Below are positions 8,986 to 18,439 of a DNA stretch of 64,000 nt, piece after piece. Source of the stretch: Rivibacter subsaxonicus (GTDB taxonomy: Bacteria > Pseudomonadota > Gammaproteobacteria > Burkholderiales > Burkholderiaceae_C); the NCBI RefSeq assembly GCF_004217215.1, contig NZ_SHKP01000007.1:62001-126000 (forward strand), given 5' to 3'. The notes below the pieces were generated by a model, which saw only the letters and a list, made by a program, of their open reading frames with translations, was not told the DNA's origin and did no database searches. How positions within the stretch are numbered: position 1 is the first letter of the stretch; each line of letters starts with the position of its first letter. The position numbers and the translations under genes were made by a program.

Positions 8986-10241
8986 TGGCGCTCGACCTCG
9001 CGGCCAAGACCCGGCCGGACGCGCCGCCGGCCTCGAGCCTGCTGCAGCGGCGCCGCCTGCTGTTCGCGGTGCTGGCGGCGGCGCTGGCGGTCGAACTGCT
9101 GCGCGAGCAAATCGGCGGCGGCGGCCTGCCCGAGCCGGTGCCGCTGAGGCTGGTCGTGCCCTCGCCGGCCGCCGAGCCGGTGGGTCCGCTGCGCTTGCGC
9201 GCGCTCGAGCCGATCGATGTGCCGATGCCGGCCGACACGCTGGCCGCGCACGCGAGCTCGCTGGTGGTGCAGCCCGGCGGCGAGGGGCTGCTGGCGGCCT
9301 GGTTCGCCGGTTCGCGCGAGAGCGCGCCCGACGTGCGCATCGTCGCCTCGCGCTTCGATCCGGCCGCCACGAAGTGGAGCGCGCCGCAGACCCTGGTCGA
9401 CCGCGATTCGCTGGCGCGCCTGCTCGGCTTCGGCGTGCGCCGCATCGGCAACCCGGTGCTGTGGATCGATGGTCGCGGGCGCCTGCACCTGTTCGTCGTC
9501 GCCACCGGCCTCGGCGGCTGGGCCGCGTCGCGGGTGGTGCACCTGCGCGTGCTCGAACCCGGCGCCAGCAGCATCGACGCCGGCACGCCGGTCGAGGCGC
9601 GCGTGCTGCCGCTGTCGCCGCTGTGGGGCATCAGCATGATGGTGCGCGGCGCGCCGGCGCCGACCGTGGGCGGCGGCGCGCTGCTGCCGCTGCACTTCGA
9701 GATCGGCATCGACGTGCCGATGCTGCTCGAGATCTCGGAGGACGGTGCGCCGCTGCAGGTCAGCCGCATCACCAACCGCACCAACTCGCGCCAGCCCAGC
9801 ATCGTCGCGCTCGGCCCGCAGCAGATGCTGGCCTTCCTGCGGGACGACGGCGAGCCGCGCGGCTACGTGCAGCGCGCCCGCAGCATGGACGCCGGCCGCC
9901 ACTGGGAAGACCTGCCGGCGATGGAGCTCAACAATCCCGACTCGGCGCTCGCCGCGCTGCGCCTGCCCGACGGCAGCCTGGTGCTGGCGATCAACCCCGA
10001 CGAGCACGACCGCCGGCGCCTGGTGCTGATGCGCTCGACCGACGGCGTTCAGTGGCGCGAGGAGGCCGTGCTCGACGACGCGCCCAACACCAGCGATCTC
10101 GGTGCGCCCAAGTACCGCGGCCTGACCGAGTACTCCTATCCGACGCTGGCGCTGAGCGGCAACGAGCTGCATGTGAGCTACACGCTGCACCGGCGCCTGA
10201 TCCGGCACCGGCGCTTCGTGCTGGAGCCCGCCGGACCGTGA
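8985..10241 (+). CDS. Membrane-anchored sialidase-like (BNR/Asp-box) protein
   Basis: 418-residue protein with a basic N-terminus and a single hydrophobic segment at about 25-38 ([15 protein letters not shown]), then a predicted periplasmic six-bladed beta-propeller of the exo-alpha-sialidase-like (BNR_2) type. Asp-box motifs are visible as SMDAGRHW and STDGVQW. Such proteins often hydrolyse or bind glycans, but sialic acid specificity should not be assumed. Start and stop overlap the flanking genes, so it belongs to the same glycan operon and may trim or recognise the product of the GT39 enzyme. Confidence 0.75.
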   Translation: MALDLAAKTRPDAPPASSLLQRRRLLFAVLAAALAVELLREQIGGGGLPEPVPLRLVVPSPAAEPVGPLRLRALEPIDVPMPADTLAAHASSLVVQPGGEGLLAAWFAGSRESAPDVRIVASRFDPAATKWSAPQTLVDRDSLARLLGFGVRRIGNPVLWIDGRGRLHLFVVATGLGGWAASRVVHLRVLEPGASSIDAGTPVEARVLPLSPLWGISMMVRGAPAPTVGGGALLPLHFEIGIDVPMLLEISEDGAPLQVSRITNRTNSRQPSIVALGPQQMLAFLRDDGEPRGYVQRARSMDAGRHWEDLPAMELNNPDSALAALRLPDGSLVLAINPDEHDRRRLVLMRSTDGVQWREEAVLDDAPNTSDLGAPKYRGLTEYSYPTLALSGNELHVSYTLHRRLIRHRRFVLEPAGP

Positions 10242-10876
10242 ACCAGACGCTGATCAGCCTGCAGCCCGACGCGCAGGCCGCGTGGATCTACCTGCGCCTG
10301 GGCTGGGGCGTGGTGCTGGCCGCCGTGCTGCTGGCGCTGGCGCGGCGCTCGCCGGCCACGCGCCGCGCCGGCTGGCCGCTGGCGCTGCTCACGGCGGCCG
10401 CCATGTGGCTGCCGGGCGAAGCCTCGCCGGCCTGGTGGCTGGGGCTGTCGTTCCTGGCGCCGAGCCCGCTGCTGGTGCTGCTGTGCGCGCTGGCGCTGGC
10501 CGAACCCGATGCCGATTCGCGGCGCGGGCCGCTGCTCGACCGCGCCAGCGCCATGACGCTGGTGCTGGTCGCGTTACTGCTCTACCTCTCGGTGTTCGCG
10601 CTGCTGCCGCACGACCTCTACAGCTGGGGCACCGCGCCGCTGCCCTTTGCCGCGGCGGGCGCGGCGGTGGCGATCGGCTGGTTCGTGGTCGGGCAGCGCC
10701 CCGGCCACCGGCCGCTGGCCGCGCTGGCACTGGCCGGGGCGCTGCTGGTCCACGCGCTGCTGCGGCTGCCGACCGGCAATGCCTGGGATGCGGTGCTCGA
10801 TCCCTGGCTCGCGCTGTGGGCGCTGGCGAGCCTGGTGGCGGGCTGGCGTCGACGGCCCGCGTCGGCCATGCCCTGA
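10238..10876 (+). CDS. Hypothetical polytopic membrane protein of the glycan operon
   Basis: 212 residues from a GTG that overlaps the preceding stop (GTGA). About six hydrophobic helices rich in Leu/Ala/Trp are visible, for example [15 protein letters not shown] and [11 protein letters not shown]. No motif identifies a family. Tight translational coupling to the sialidase-like gene argues that it works with that protein or with the GT39 transferase. The stop is 38 nt before lpxC. Confidence 0.7.
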   Translation: MNQTLISLQPDAQAAWIYLRLGWGVVLAAVLLALARRSPATRRAGWPLALLTAAAMWLPGEASPAWWLGLSFLAPSPLLVLLCALALAEPDADSRRGPLLDRASAMTLVLVALLLYLSVFALLPHDLYSWGTAPLPFAAAGAAVAIGWFVVGQRPGHRPLAALALAGALLVHALLRLPTGNAWDAVLDPWLALWALASLVAGWRRRPASAMP

Positions 10877-10902
10877 GCCGAGCCGGGCCGGCGGCGGCTA
10901 CC

Positions 10903-10908
10903 TACAAT
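10903..10908 (+). promoter_or_regulatory. Candidate -10 element for lpxC
   Basis: TACAAT lies 6 nt before the lpxC ATG, in the short gap after the membrane protein gene. No convincing -35 hexamer stands at the right distance, and the leader would be extremely short, so this is only suggestive. Confidence 0.3.
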
Positions 10909-10914
10909 CGACCG

Positions 10915-11850
10915 ATGCTCCAGCAACGCACGCTGAAAACGATCACCCGCGCCGTCGGCGTCGGCCTGCACAGCGGCCAGAAGGTCGAACTCACGCTCAA
11001 GCCGGCGCCGCCCGACACCGGCATCGTGTTCCGCCGCGTCGACCTGCCGGTGCCGGTCGAGATCCCGGTCAACGCCGACTCGGTCTGCGACACGCGACTG
11101 GCCTCGACGCTGTCGCCCGGCGGCGATCCCGGCGCGCCCAAGGTCAATACCGTCGAGCACCTGATGTCGGCCTGCAGCGGCCTGGGCATCGACAACCTGG
11201 TCATCGACATCACGGCCGAGGAAGTGCCGATCCTCGACGGCTCCGCGGCCAGCTTCGTCTACCTGCTGCAGAGCGCCGGCATCGAGTTGCAGGACGCGCC
11301 CAAGCGCTTCATCAAGGTGCTCAAGGCCGTCGAGGTGCGCGAGGGCGAGGGCGCCGCGCTCAAGTGGGCGCGGCTCGATCCGCTGCATGGCTTCAAGCTC
11401 GCCTTCGAGATTGACTTCGGCCATCCGGCGGTCGACCAGACCGGCCAGCGCGTCGAGTTCGACTTCTCCGACAACCAGTACAAGCGCGACATCGCGCGCG
11501 CCCGCACCTTCGGCTTCACCAAGGACGTCGACGTGATGCGCGCGCGCGGCCTCTCGCTCGGCGGCAGCATGGACAACGCGATCGTCGTCGCCGACCGCCG
11601 AGTGCTCAACGCCGACGGCCTGCGCTACGACGAGGAGTTCGCGCGCCACAAGATCCTCGACGCGATCGGCGACCTCTACATCGCCGGACGCCCGCTGTTG
11701 GCCAGCTACACCGCCTTCAAGAGCGGCCACGCGATGAACAACAAGCTGCTGCGCGCGCTGCTGGCCGAGCCCGGGGCCTTCGAGATCGTCAGCTTCACGC
11801 GCGCGGCCGACGCGCCGCGCGGCTTTGCCGACCTGGCACCGGCCTGGTAG
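10915..11850 (+). CDS. lpxC: UDP-3-O-acyl-N-acetylglucosamine deacetylase
   Basis: Zinc enzyme of the committed step of lipid A synthesis. The 311-residue product from the ATG at 10915 begins [20 protein letters not shown], the usual family start. Zinc and catalytic residues are visible: NTVEHLMSA with His82, the [14 protein letters not shown] motif that supplies the other His and Asp ligands, and GHAMNNKLL. It normally follows ftsZ closely in Burkholderiales; here a glycan operon separates them. Confidence 0.97.
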   Translation: MLQQRTLKTITRAVGVGLHSGQKVELTLKPAPPDTGIVFRRVDLPVPVEIPVNADSVCDTRLASTLSPGGDPGAPKVNTVEHLMSACSGLGIDNLVIDITAEEVPILDGSAASFVYLLQSAGIELQDAPKRFIKVLKAVEVREGEGAALKWARLDPLHGFKLAFEIDFGHPAVDQTGQRVEFDFSDNQYKRDIARARTFGFTKDVDVMRARGLSLGGSMDNAIVVADRRVLNADGLRYDEEFARHKILDAIGDLYIAGRPLLASYTAFKSGHAMNNKLLRALLAEPGAFEIVSFTRAADAPRGFADLAPAW

Positions 11851-11865
11851 CGCGGAGAGCGGCAC

Positions 11866-12051
11866 ATGCTGATGTTCCGCTGGATCGTGATGCTGCTGCT
11901 GCTCGCTTCGGTGCTGTGCCTCGCGATGTCGATCGGCACCGGACAGGCCGTGTGGCGACGGCGCGGCATCATGATCCTCAAGTGGACGCTGGTCGCCGGC
12001 CTCGGCTTCTTTGCTGTCATGATCCTCGAGCGCATGGCGATGGTGATCTGA
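11866..12051 (+). CDS. Small two-helix membrane protein
   Basis: 61 residues with two hydrophobic helices (about 5-22 and 38-55) separated by a basic turn [13 protein letters not shown] ribosome site precedes the ATG, and the gene starts 15 nt after lpxC, which supports translation and co-transcription. I do not recognise a family. It could be an LPS-pathway accessory protein, but nothing beyond position suggests this. Confidence 0.65.
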   Translation: MLMFRWIVMLLLLASVLCLAMSIGTGQAVWRRRGIMILKWTLVAGLGFFAVMILERMAMVI

Positions 12052-12098
12052 GCGTCGCCAGTACCGGGTCATAGTCAATAACACCCAGGAGAACAGCG

Positions 12099-12728
12099 AT
12101 GCGGATGATCACTCCGATCTTTGGATGGCTCATGCCCGGCGCGGCCGCGACCTCGCTGGCCCTGCTCGCAGGCTGCGCCAGCGGCCCGACGCTCAACTCG
12201 AGCTGGCGCGACCCGGAGTTCAAAGGCCCGCCGCTGCAGAAGGTGCTGGTGATCGGCGTCAGCCGCAGCGAGACCCAGCGCCGCATCTTCGAGGACGGCT
12301 TTGCCCAGGGCCTGCGCAAAGCCGGTAGCAACGGCGTCGCCAGCCACCCGCTGCTGCCCGAGAGCGGTGTGATCCCCGACGCGCGGATTCAGGAAGCGGT
12401 CAAGCAGGCCGGCGCCGACGCCGTGATGACCACGCGCGTACTCAGCCGCGAGCAGCGCATCAACGTCGTGCCCGGCGCGCCGATGATGGGCCCGCCGATG
12501 GGGCGCGGCTTTCACGGCTGGTACGGCTCGGCGTGGATGATGGCCCCGCCGCCCGACGTGATCCAGTACGACGTGGTCACCATCGAGACCACGCTGTGGG
12601 ATGTGAAGCGGGATCGCGTGGTCTGGACCGCGACCACCCAGACCACCCGCGTCGACAACCTGCCGGGCCAGACCGAGCAGCTCGCCGCGCTGCTGGTGCC
12701 AAAGATGAAGGCCGACGGCGTGCTGTAG
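12099..12728 (+). CDS. Predicted lipoprotein (possibly DUF4136-like)
   Basis: 209 residues with a signal sequence ending in the lipobox LLAGC, so the mature N-terminal Cys should be lipidated. The mature part reads as a compact alpha/beta domain (LQKVLVIGVSRSETQRR, ADAVMTTRVLSREQ) with a Gly/Pro/Met-rich insertion (GAPMMGPPMGRGFHGWYG). It resembles small lipoproteins annotated DUF4136, though this is from memory of the pattern only. An AGGAGA ribosome site precedes ATG 12099. The next gene is convergent, so this ends the rightward unit. Confidence 0.75.
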   Translation: MRMITPIFGWLMPGAAATSLALLAGCASGPTLNSSWRDPEFKGPPLQKVLVIGVSRSETQRRIFEDGFAQGLRKAGSNGVASHPLLPESGVIPDARIQEAVKQAGADAVMTTRVLSREQRINVVPGAPMMGPPMGRGFHGWYGSAWMMAPPPDVIQYDVVTIETTLWDVKRDRVVWTATTQTTRVDNLPGQTEQLAALLVPKMKADGVL

Positions 12729-12771
12729 CCGACGCGTCACGCGCGCCGCGCCGCGCCGCGCAGCGCTCGGC

Positions 12772-14091
12772 TCAGGCGGCTTCGGCCTGCGCCAGGTCGC
12801 TCGCGGCGGGCAGGTCGGCGTCGAGCAGCGCCGCGACATCGAGAACGCCGGTGCCGAAGGATCCCGGCTGCCAGACTGCCGGCACGCGAGCGGTAGCTCG
12901 CGCCAGGGCGCGGAAGGCCTCGATGCGTTGCCAGCGCTGCGGGTAGGCGGCGTCCAGCTCGGCCGCCCGATGGGTCAGCCACAGCGCAGCGGCGCCGGTG
13001 GTCATGGCGGTCGCGTACGAAGTACCGTCGCCGCCGAAGCCGTAGCTGAAGCTCGACGTGCCCCTGACCGAGGCCCGCCGAAGGTCGGCCGCCGGCGCGC
13101 TGAAGTCCACCTCGGGCCCGAAGCTGCTGCCGCTCCACGGCGTGTCGTCGCGCGTCACGCCGGCCACGGCGACCGTGCGCACCAGGCTGGCCGGGCCGAC
13201 CACCGAGTTCACGTGGTTGCCCGCCGCGCAGACCATGATCACGCCGGCGTCGTAGGCCGCGTTCACCGCGCGCCTGAGTTCGCGCCGCATCGTGCCGAGA
13301 AACACGCCCAGGCTGACGTTGATGACGCCGACGCCCTGCGCCAGCAGGTGCGTCACCGCCTGCTCGAACTCGCGCTGCGCGTGGTTGATCAGCACGATGT
13401 CGGTGATGCGCACCTCCACCACCGGCACCTTCGGCGCGACGCCGAAGAACGGGCCACCGGACGCCGAGTCGTCGTGGCCGCAGATCGTGCCGCCGATCTT
13501 GGTGCCATGGCCGGCCGAGACGCCGATGCCGTTGTCGAGGCCGGCGCCAAGCTCGGCGATCGGCGTGGCGTCGGCGTTGTCGGAGGCCGGGAAGAAGGTC
13601 TCGGCGTTGGCCGTGTCGAGCCAGGTGGCGGGAAAGCCGAAGGCCGGGTGGCCGGTGTAGCCGGTGTCGATGTGGCCGACCTTGGTGCCGTTCCAGGCGA
13701 TCGCATCCGGGCCGCCCAGCAGTTGCCAGGCCTGCGGCACCCGGACCTGCACGAGGTGCCAGTCGAGCCCGACCGCGGCTCGCGCCGCCCGGGTCGCGGC
13801 GGCAACGCCCGTTCGCGCCGGCAGGTCGATGGCATCACGCGCGGCCAGGATCGTCGCCGAGGCCTCGTCACCGATCGGCTTGAGGTCGGCGACGCCGCAG
13901 ACGGCGAGCAACTGCAGCAGCGGGATCGACGGGTACTCGATCTCGAGCGCGCGCAACAGAGTGCCGCGCAGGATCGCCTGGTGCTGGCTGAACGCGAACA
14001 GGCGCACATCCAGGCCGGGCAGGTACTTCGCGAGCCGGCGTTCGACCTCGGCCAGGGGCCGGCCATCGCTGATCACAATGAAGTTGTTCAT
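12772..14091 (-). CDS. Subtilisin-like (S8) serine peptidase without signal peptide
   Basis: 439 residues counted from the ATG at 14091, which follows GAGGGG; a start 15 nt further upstream is possible. The catalytic triad is readable: Asp142 in GHIDTGYTGHP, His195 in SAGHGTKIGG and Ser358 in GDGTSYATAM, with the oxyanion Asn292 in CAAGN. About 110 N-terminal residues precede the domain and could be a propeptide or a partner-binding region. No secretion signal or membrane anchor is visible, which is unusual for the family. It is 180 nt downstream of ruvC with a repeat between them, so it is probably its own unit. Confidence 0.88.
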   Translation of the reverse strand: MNNFIVISDGRPLAEVERRLAKYLPGLDVRLFAFSQHQAILRGTLLRALEIEYPSIPLLQLLAVCGVADLKPIGDEASATILAARDAIDLPARTGVAAATRAARAAVGLDWHLVQVRVPQAWQLLGGPDAIAWNGTKVGHIDTGYTGHPAFGFPATWLDTANAETFFPASDNADATPIAELGAGLDNGIGVSAGHGTKIGGTICGHDDSASGGPFFGVAPKVPVVEVRITDIVLINHAQREFEQAVTHLLAQGVGVINVSLGVFLGTMRRELRRAVNAAYDAGVIMVCAAGNHVNSVVGPASLVRTVAVAGVTRDDTPWSGSSFGPEVDFSAPAADLRRASVRGTSSFSYGFGGDGTSYATAMTTGAAALWLTHRAAELDAAYPQRWQRIEAFRALARATARVPAVWQPGSFGTGVLDVAALLDADLPAASDLAQAEAA

Positions 14092-14204
14092 CGCTGCCCC
14101 TCGCACGCCATCGTGGCGGCGTCGAAGATTTCAGGGCATTTGCGGCCGTCGGTGCATCCCCAAGCCGGTGGACGCGCTGGCAGGCCCGGGCTCTCAAGGA
14201 AACG

Positions 14205-14276
14205 CCGGGCCGCCCCAAGCTTCCTTGGCCCCCCGTGGGGGGCGGGCTGGGCGCAGCCTGGCCTTGGGGGCCCTAG
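14205..14276. repeat. G/C-rich palindromic intergenic repeat between ruvC and the S8 peptidase gene
   Basis: The gap contains nested inverted repeats: GCCCCCC-GT-GGGGGGC in the middle, flanked by CCAAG and CTTGG blocks and by GGGCCGCCCC on one side and GGGGGCCC on the other. The composition recalls dispersed intergenic repeats of Comamonadaceae-type genomes. It may also end ruvC transcription. No second copy was found in this window. Confidence 0.45.
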
Positions 14277-14821
14277 TAGGCCCGTCCCCGCTTGTAGGCC
14301 GCGTGCGCGCGGCGCTCGAGCGGGCTGGCCGCCTCGAGCAGCGCGAGCGAGGTGCCGGCATGGGCATGGGTGATGGCGATGCCGAGCGCGTCGGCGGCGT
14401 CCTTGCCGGGCTCGCCGGGCAGCGCGAGCAGGCGTTGGACCATCTGCTGCACCTGCTCCTTGCGCGCCGAGCCGTGGCCGGCGACCGCCTTCTTCATCTG
14501 CACCGCGGTGTACTCCGACACCGCCAGGTCGCTCGACACCAGCGCCGCCAGCGCCGCGCCGCGTGCCTGGCCGAGCAGCAGCGTGCTCTGCGGGTTGACG
14601 TTGACGAACACGATCTCGACCGCGGCGCTGGCCGGCTGGTAGCGCTGCACCACCTCGCAGACGCCGTCGAACAGGATCTTCAGGCGGCCGGGCAGGTCGC
14701 CGTTGGGCAGCGCGTCGGTCTTGATGGTGCCGCTGGCGACGTAGCGCAGCGCGCTGCCCTCGATCTCGATCACGCCGAAGCCGGTGGTGCGCAGGCCGGG
14801 GTCGATGCCGAGGATGCGCAT
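14273..14821 (-). CDS. ruvC: Crossover junction endodeoxyribonuclease RuvC
   Basis: Holliday-junction resolvase that acts with RuvAB. The 182-residue product from the ATG at 14821 starts [17 protein letters not shown] with catalytic Asp7. Glu69 (AAVEIVFVN) and the two C-terminal acidic residues in [11 protein letters not shown] complete the metal site. The ATG overlaps the stop of the CdsA-like gene by one base. In most Burkholderiales ruvC directly follows purH, so the two intervening lipid genes are an insertion into this operon. Confidence 0.96.
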   Translation of the reverse strand: MRILGIDPGLRTTGFGVIEIEGSALRYVASGTIKTDALPNGDLPGRLKILFDGVCEVVQRYQPASAAVEIVFVNVNPQSTLLLGQARGAALAALVSSDLAVSEYTAVQMKKAVAGHGSARKEQVQQMVQRLLALPGEPGKDAADALGIAITHAHAGTSLALLEAASPLERRAHAAYKRGRAY

Positions 14822-15807
14822 CACGGTCCGTTGCCGGTGCCGAGGCCGAAGTACCAGCGCACCGAATGGAAGAACACCGGTGCGGCAAAGCACAGCGGCG
14901 CGATGCGGTCGAGCAGGCCCACGGCGCCGGTGACCGAACTGCGGTTGCCCCAGTAGCGCACGCCGGCGTCGCGCTTGAGCGCCTTCATCACGAACTCGCC
15001 CATGGTGCCCGCGGCGCTGGCGATCAGCGCCATCACCATCGCCTGGCCGGCCTTGAACGGCGTGATCCAGTAGAGCAGGCCGCCGACGAAGGCGGCCGAG
15101 AAGGCGCCGATCATCCAGGCGCGATAGCTGAAGCTGCGGCTGATCTGGCGCGCCACCGGCCGGCGGCGCAGGCGCCGGCTGGCGGCCTCCTGCACGATCT
15201 GCGCGGTGGCCACGACGAACACCATGAAGAACACGAGGAAGGCGCCGCGACCCTGGATGCGGGGAAAGTCGAGCAACAGCAGCGCCGGCGTGTGCGACAG
15301 GCCGAAGATGCAGACCATGATCCCCCACTGGATCTTGGCGTTGCGCTCGAGGAAGCGCTCCGGATCGCCACTGAGCGCGCTGACCACCGGCACCAGCAGG
15401 AACATGTAGACCGGGATGAAGACCGAGAACAGGTCGAAATGGCGCGTGCCGACCAGCGCGTACTGCACCGGCAGGATGAAGAAGAAGGCCAGGATCAGGC
15501 TGCGGTGGTCGCTGCGCCTGGTGTGCATCAGCGTGATGTACTCGCGCAGCGCGAGGAAGCTGAAGCCGCCGAACAACAGCGTGGCGCCGAGCGGGCCGCT
15601 GATCCAGGCCAGCCAGAACAGCGTGGCGCTGACCCACACCGCGCGCAGGTCGCGCTTGAAGCGGCGGTGGCGACCCTCCTGCTGCTCGGTGTGCTCGCGC
15701 AGCGAGACGAAGAAGGCGGCGGCGGTCGCCACCAGCAGCACGCCGAACAGGATGATGAACAGCAGGCCGATCTGCTGGCCGGTGTCGAGGTTGCGGGGAT
15801 GGATCAT
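14821..15807 (-). CDS. Divergent CdsA-like phosphatidate cytidylyltransferase
   Basis: 328-residue polytopic membrane protein of the CdsA superfamily, about eight hydrophobic helices, whose usual reaction makes CDP-diacylglycerol from phosphatidate and CTP. The C-terminal signature region is altered: the family KR-x4-KD ... HGG-x2-DR-x-D pattern reads here [11 protein letters not shown] ... [11 protein letters not shown], so the KD pair, the HGG and the last Asp are all different. It is therefore either a clade with changed chemistry or non-catalytic. It sits after an acyltransferase gene, separated by the 109-bp repeat, and is translationally coupled to ruvC. Confidence 0.75.
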   Translation of the reverse strand: MIHPRNLDTGQQIGLLFIILFGVLLVATAAAFFVSLREHTEQQEGRHRRFKRDLRAVWVSATLFWLAWISGPLGATLLFGGFSFLALREYITLMHTRRSDHRSLILAFFFILPVQYALVGTRHFDLFSVFIPVYMFLLVPVVSALSGDPERFLERNAKIQWGIMVCIFGLSHTPALLLLDFPRIQGRGAFLVFFMVFVVATAQIVQEAASRRLRRRPVARQISRSFSYRAWMIGAFSAAFVGGLLYWITPFKAGQAMVMALIASAAGTMGEFVMKALKRDAGVRYWGNRSSVTGAVGLLDRIAPLCFAAPVFFHSVRWYFGLGTGNGP

Positions 15808-15916
15808 GCCGCGGCCTCCGACGCTTCAGCTGACGGGTGCGGTACCGGAGCGTCGGCCGCTGACGGCCTTCGCGCTACGTCGATCCCCGCTGCGCGGGGC
15901 CCCTCGCCGAGTGCGC
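15808..15916 (-). repeat. 109-bp intercistronic repeat, copy B
   Basis: Read on the minus strand it begins at the acyltransferase stop (context GTGGCGGCATGAG, identical in copy A) and ends at the ATG of the CdsA-like gene. It shares the blocks GCACTCGGCGAGGGGCCCCG and GCGGGGATCGACG with copy A at 6640-6748 and has exactly the same length. The inner hairpin is CCCCGC-GCA-GCGGGG. The outer 9-bp stem of copy A is not conserved here. Confidence 0.8.
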
Positions 15917-16543
15917 TCATGCCGCCACAGCCTCCAACGCCATCACCGCATCACGCGCGCGGTCGAGGAAGTCGCGCTTGTCCTCGCCCGGCTCCAGTTG
16001 CAGCGGCGCGCCGAAGGTCACCGAGCACAGGATCGGCACCGGCACCACTTCACCCTTGGGCATCACGCGCTGGACGTTGTCGATCCAGGCCGGGACCAAG
16101 GTGACGTTCGGGAACTGCTCGGCCAGGTGGAACAGGCCGCTCTTGAAGGCCTGCGGCACGCCCTTGTTGTTGCGCGTGCCCTCGGGAAAGATCACCAGCG
16201 AATCGCCGGCCTTGAGGGCGGCGACCAGCGGTTCGAGCGGGTCCTGGTCCTCGGTGCGCTGGCGACTCACGTAGACCGCGTTGAACACCTCGCGCGTGAT
16301 CCAGTGCTTGAACTTGCCCGAGGTCCAGTAGTCCTTGGCGGCGATCGGGCGCGTGTGGGCGCGCAGGTCCAGCGGCAGCGCGGCCCAGATCAGCACCCAG
16401 TCGAGGTGGCTCTGGTGGTTGGCGAAGTAGATGCGCTGCTCGGCCTTGGGCGGGCAGCCGTACCAGTGACCCTGGGCACCGGTGACCAGCCGCGCGATGG
16501 TGGCCACCAGGATCCCCATCGCCTCGGCGAGGAGCTTGTTCAT
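15917..16543 (-). CDS. PlsC-type 1-acylglycerol-3-phosphate acyltransferase family protein
   Basis: 208 residues from ATG 16543, which overlaps the purH stop (ATGA). It has one N-terminal hydrophobic stretch, the acyltransferase HX4D motif at His43-Asp48 (NHQSHLDWV) and the FPEGTR acceptor motif near residue 120. The expected reaction acylates lysophosphatidate to phosphatidate, the substrate of CdsA enzymes, and the next gene is CdsA-like, so the two may form a lipid module. The C-terminus ends VAA directly before the repeat, as does the GT9 protein at 6639. Confidence 0.85.
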   Translation of the reverse strand: MNKLLAEAMGILVATIARLVTGAQGHWYGCPPKAEQRIYFANHQSHLDWVLIWAALPLDLRAHTRPIAAKDYWTSGKFKHWITREVFNAVYVSRQRTEDQDPLEPLVAALKAGDSLVIFPEGTRNNKGVPQAFKSGLFHLAEQFPNVTLVPAWIDNVQRVMPKGEVVPVPILCSVTFGAPLQLEPGEDKRDFLDRARDAVMALEAVAA

Positions 16544-18102
16544 CAGTGTCTGAAGTGACGCACGCCGGTCAGCACCATCGCGATGCCGCGCTCGTCGGCG
16601 GCCTGGATGACCTCGTCGTCGCGCATGCTGCCGCCGGGCTGGATCACGCAAGTCGCACCCGCATCGGCCAGCACGTCGAGGCCGTCGCGGAACGGGAAGA
16701 AGGCGTCGCTGGCGACCGCCGAACCCTGCAACGACAGTCCGGCGTGGCCGGCCTTGATGCTGGCGATGCGCGCGCTGTCGAGCCGGCTCATCTGGCCGGC
16801 GCCGACGCCGAGCGTCATGCCGCCGCCGCAGAACACGATCGCGTTGCTCTTGACGAACTTGGCGACCTTCCACGCGAACAGCAGGTCGGCGATCTGTGCC
16901 GGGGTCGGCTTGAGCTTGCTGACGACCTTGAGCTCGCTGGCATCGAGCACGCGGTTGTCGGCGCTCTGGATCAGCAGGCCCGAGCCGACGCGCTTGATGT
17001 CATGCGTGTTGGCCGGCGCGCGATCCGTCGGCAGCGCGATCTGCAGCACCCGCGTGTTGGCCTTGGCGGCGAAGACCGCGCGTGCCTCGTCGCTGAAGGC
17101 CGGCGCGATCAGCACCTCGACGAACTGCTTGGCGACCAACTGCGCCGCGGCGGCGTCGACCGGCACGTTGAAGGCGATGATGCCGCCGAAGGCCGAGGTC
17201 GGATCGGTCTTGAAGGCCTTGGCATAGGCCTCGGCCGCGTCGGCGCCGAGCGCGACGCCGCAAGGGTTGGCGTGCTTGACGATCACGCACGCCGCACCAT
17301 CGAAGCTCTTGACGCATTCCCAGGCCGCGTCGGCGTCGGCGATGTTGTTGTACGAGAGTTCCTTGCCCTGCAGTTGCACCGCGGTGACCAGCGAGCCGGG
17401 CGCTGGCTGCAGGTCGCGGTAGAAGGCCGCGGCCTGGTGCGGGTTCTCGCCGTAGCGCAGGTCCTGCAGCTTGACGAAGCGGCCGTTGCTTTGCGCAGGA
17501 AACTCCGCCTTGCTGCCGTCGGCCTGCAGCGCCGACAGGTGGTCGCTGATCGCCGCGTCGTAGTTGCTGATGCGGTTGAAGGCCGCCACCGCCAGCGCGA
17601 AGCGGGTGGCCTTGCTAATGCCGCCGGCCTTGAGCTCGGCGACGACGCCGGCGTACTGCGAGGCATCGGTCAGCACCGCGACGTCCTGCCAGTTCTTGGC
17701 CGCCGAGCGCACCATCGCCGGGCCGCCGATGTCGATGTTCTCGATCGCCTCCTCCAGCGTGCAGCCGGGCTTGGCGACGGTGGCCTCGAAGGGATAGAGG
17801 TTGACCACCAGCAGGTCGATCGTGTCGATGCCGTGGGCGGCCAGTGCCGCCATGTGCTGCGGCACCTCGCGCCGTGCCAGCAGGCCGCCGTGAATCTTGG
17901 GGTGCAGCGTCTTCACGCGGCCGTCGAGCATCTCCGGGAAGCCGGTGTGATCGGCAACTTCGGTCACCGGCAGCCCGGCCTCGGCCAGCAGCTTGGCGGT
18001 GCCGCCGGTGGACAGCAGCCTGACGCCGAGCGCGTGCAGTTCGCGCGCGAGTTCGAGGACGCCGGTCTTGTCGGAAACGGAGAGGAGGGCGGTGAGTTTC
18101 AT
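16543..18102 (-). CDS. purH: Bifunctional AICAR transformylase / IMP cyclohydrolase
   Basis: Catalyses the last two steps of IMP synthesis in the cytoplasm. The 519-residue length is normal. The N-terminal MGS-like cyclohydrolase domain ([26 protein letters not shown]) is followed by the transformylase domain with [23 protein letters not shown] and the C-terminal [11 protein letters not shown]. It lies downstream of dusB-fis with a 100-nt gap carrying short palindromic repeats, and overlaps the acyltransferase start. Confidence 0.97.
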   Translation of the reverse strand: MKLTALLSVSDKTGVLELARELHALGVRLLSTGGTAKLLAEAGLPVTEVADHTGFPEMLDGRVKTLHPKIHGGLLARREVPQHMAALAAHGIDTIDLLVVNLYPFEATVAKPGCTLEEAIENIDIGGPAMVRSAAKNWQDVAVLTDASQYAGVVAELKAGGISKATRFALAVAAFNRISNYDAAISDHLSALQADGSKAEFPAQSNGRFVKLQDLRYGENPHQAAAFYRDLQPAPGSLVTAVQLQGKELSYNNIADADAAWECVKSFDGAACVIVKHANPCGVALGADAAEAYAKAFKTDPTSAFGGIIAFNVPVDAAAAQLVAKQFVEVLIAPAFSDEARAVFAAKANTRVLQIALPTDRAPANTHDIKRVGSGLLIQSADNRVLDASELKVVSKLKPTPAQIADLLFAWKVAKFVKSNAIVFCGGGMTLGVGAGQMSRLDSARIASIKAGHAGLSLQGSAVASDAFFPFRDGLDVLADAGATCVIQPGGSMRDDEVIQAADERGIAMVLTGVRHFRH

Positions 18103-18112
18103 TCTTGTCCTT

Positions 18113-18180
18113 GATGAACGATGACCGGCGCGCTACGCGCGACCGATGAACAATGAACTGAATTCATTCATCGTTCATGC
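18113..18180. repeat. ATGAACGATGA-type palindromic repeat between fis and purH
   Basis: GATGAACGATGA (18113-18124) and GATGAACAATGAA (18145-18157) face ATTCATTCATCGTTCATGC (18161-18179), with dyad symmetry centred on TGAATTCA. The same words recur in the large stem-loop at 34376-34445. It lies between two genes of one operon, so it may be a processing or attenuation site, or only a dispersed repeat. Confidence 0.55.
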
Positions 18181-18202
18181 GATGCGCAGCGAGCGTCATC
18201 AT

Positions 18203-18439
18203 TCATTTGATCAGCTTGTGCTCGAGCAGCTTGCGCCGCAGCGTGTTGCGGTTGATGCCCAGCCACTCGGCGGCGCGCGACTGGTTGCCTTCGGCCTGCT
18301 GCATCACCACGTCGAGCAAGGGCTTCTCGACGACGTTCATCACCATCTCGTGGACGTTGTGCGGCTCGGCGCCACGCAGGTCCTTGAAGTAGGTTTCGAG
18401 GCTCTCGCGTACGCAGGCCTCAAGGTTCTTTCTGCTCAT
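18203..18439 (-). CDS. fis: Fis-family nucleoid-associated DNA-binding protein
   Basis: 78-residue DNA-bending regulator. The C-terminal helix-turn-helix AAEWLGINRNTLRRKLLEH is the standard Fis motif, and the N-terminal half has the dimer-forming helices. The ATG overlaps the dusB stop by 4 nt (ATGA), the classic dusB-fis arrangement. In betaproteobacteria purH follows, as here. Confidence 0.95.
   Translation of the reverse strand: MSRKNLEACVRESLETYFKDLRGAEPHNVHEMVMNVVEKPLLDVVMQQAEGNQSRAAEWLGINRNTLRRKLLEHKLIK

Noticed and set aside
8718-10208. 496-codon minus-strand frame over the sialidase-like gene
   Set aside because: Antisense shadow; the plus strand has Asp-boxes and coupled start and stop codons.
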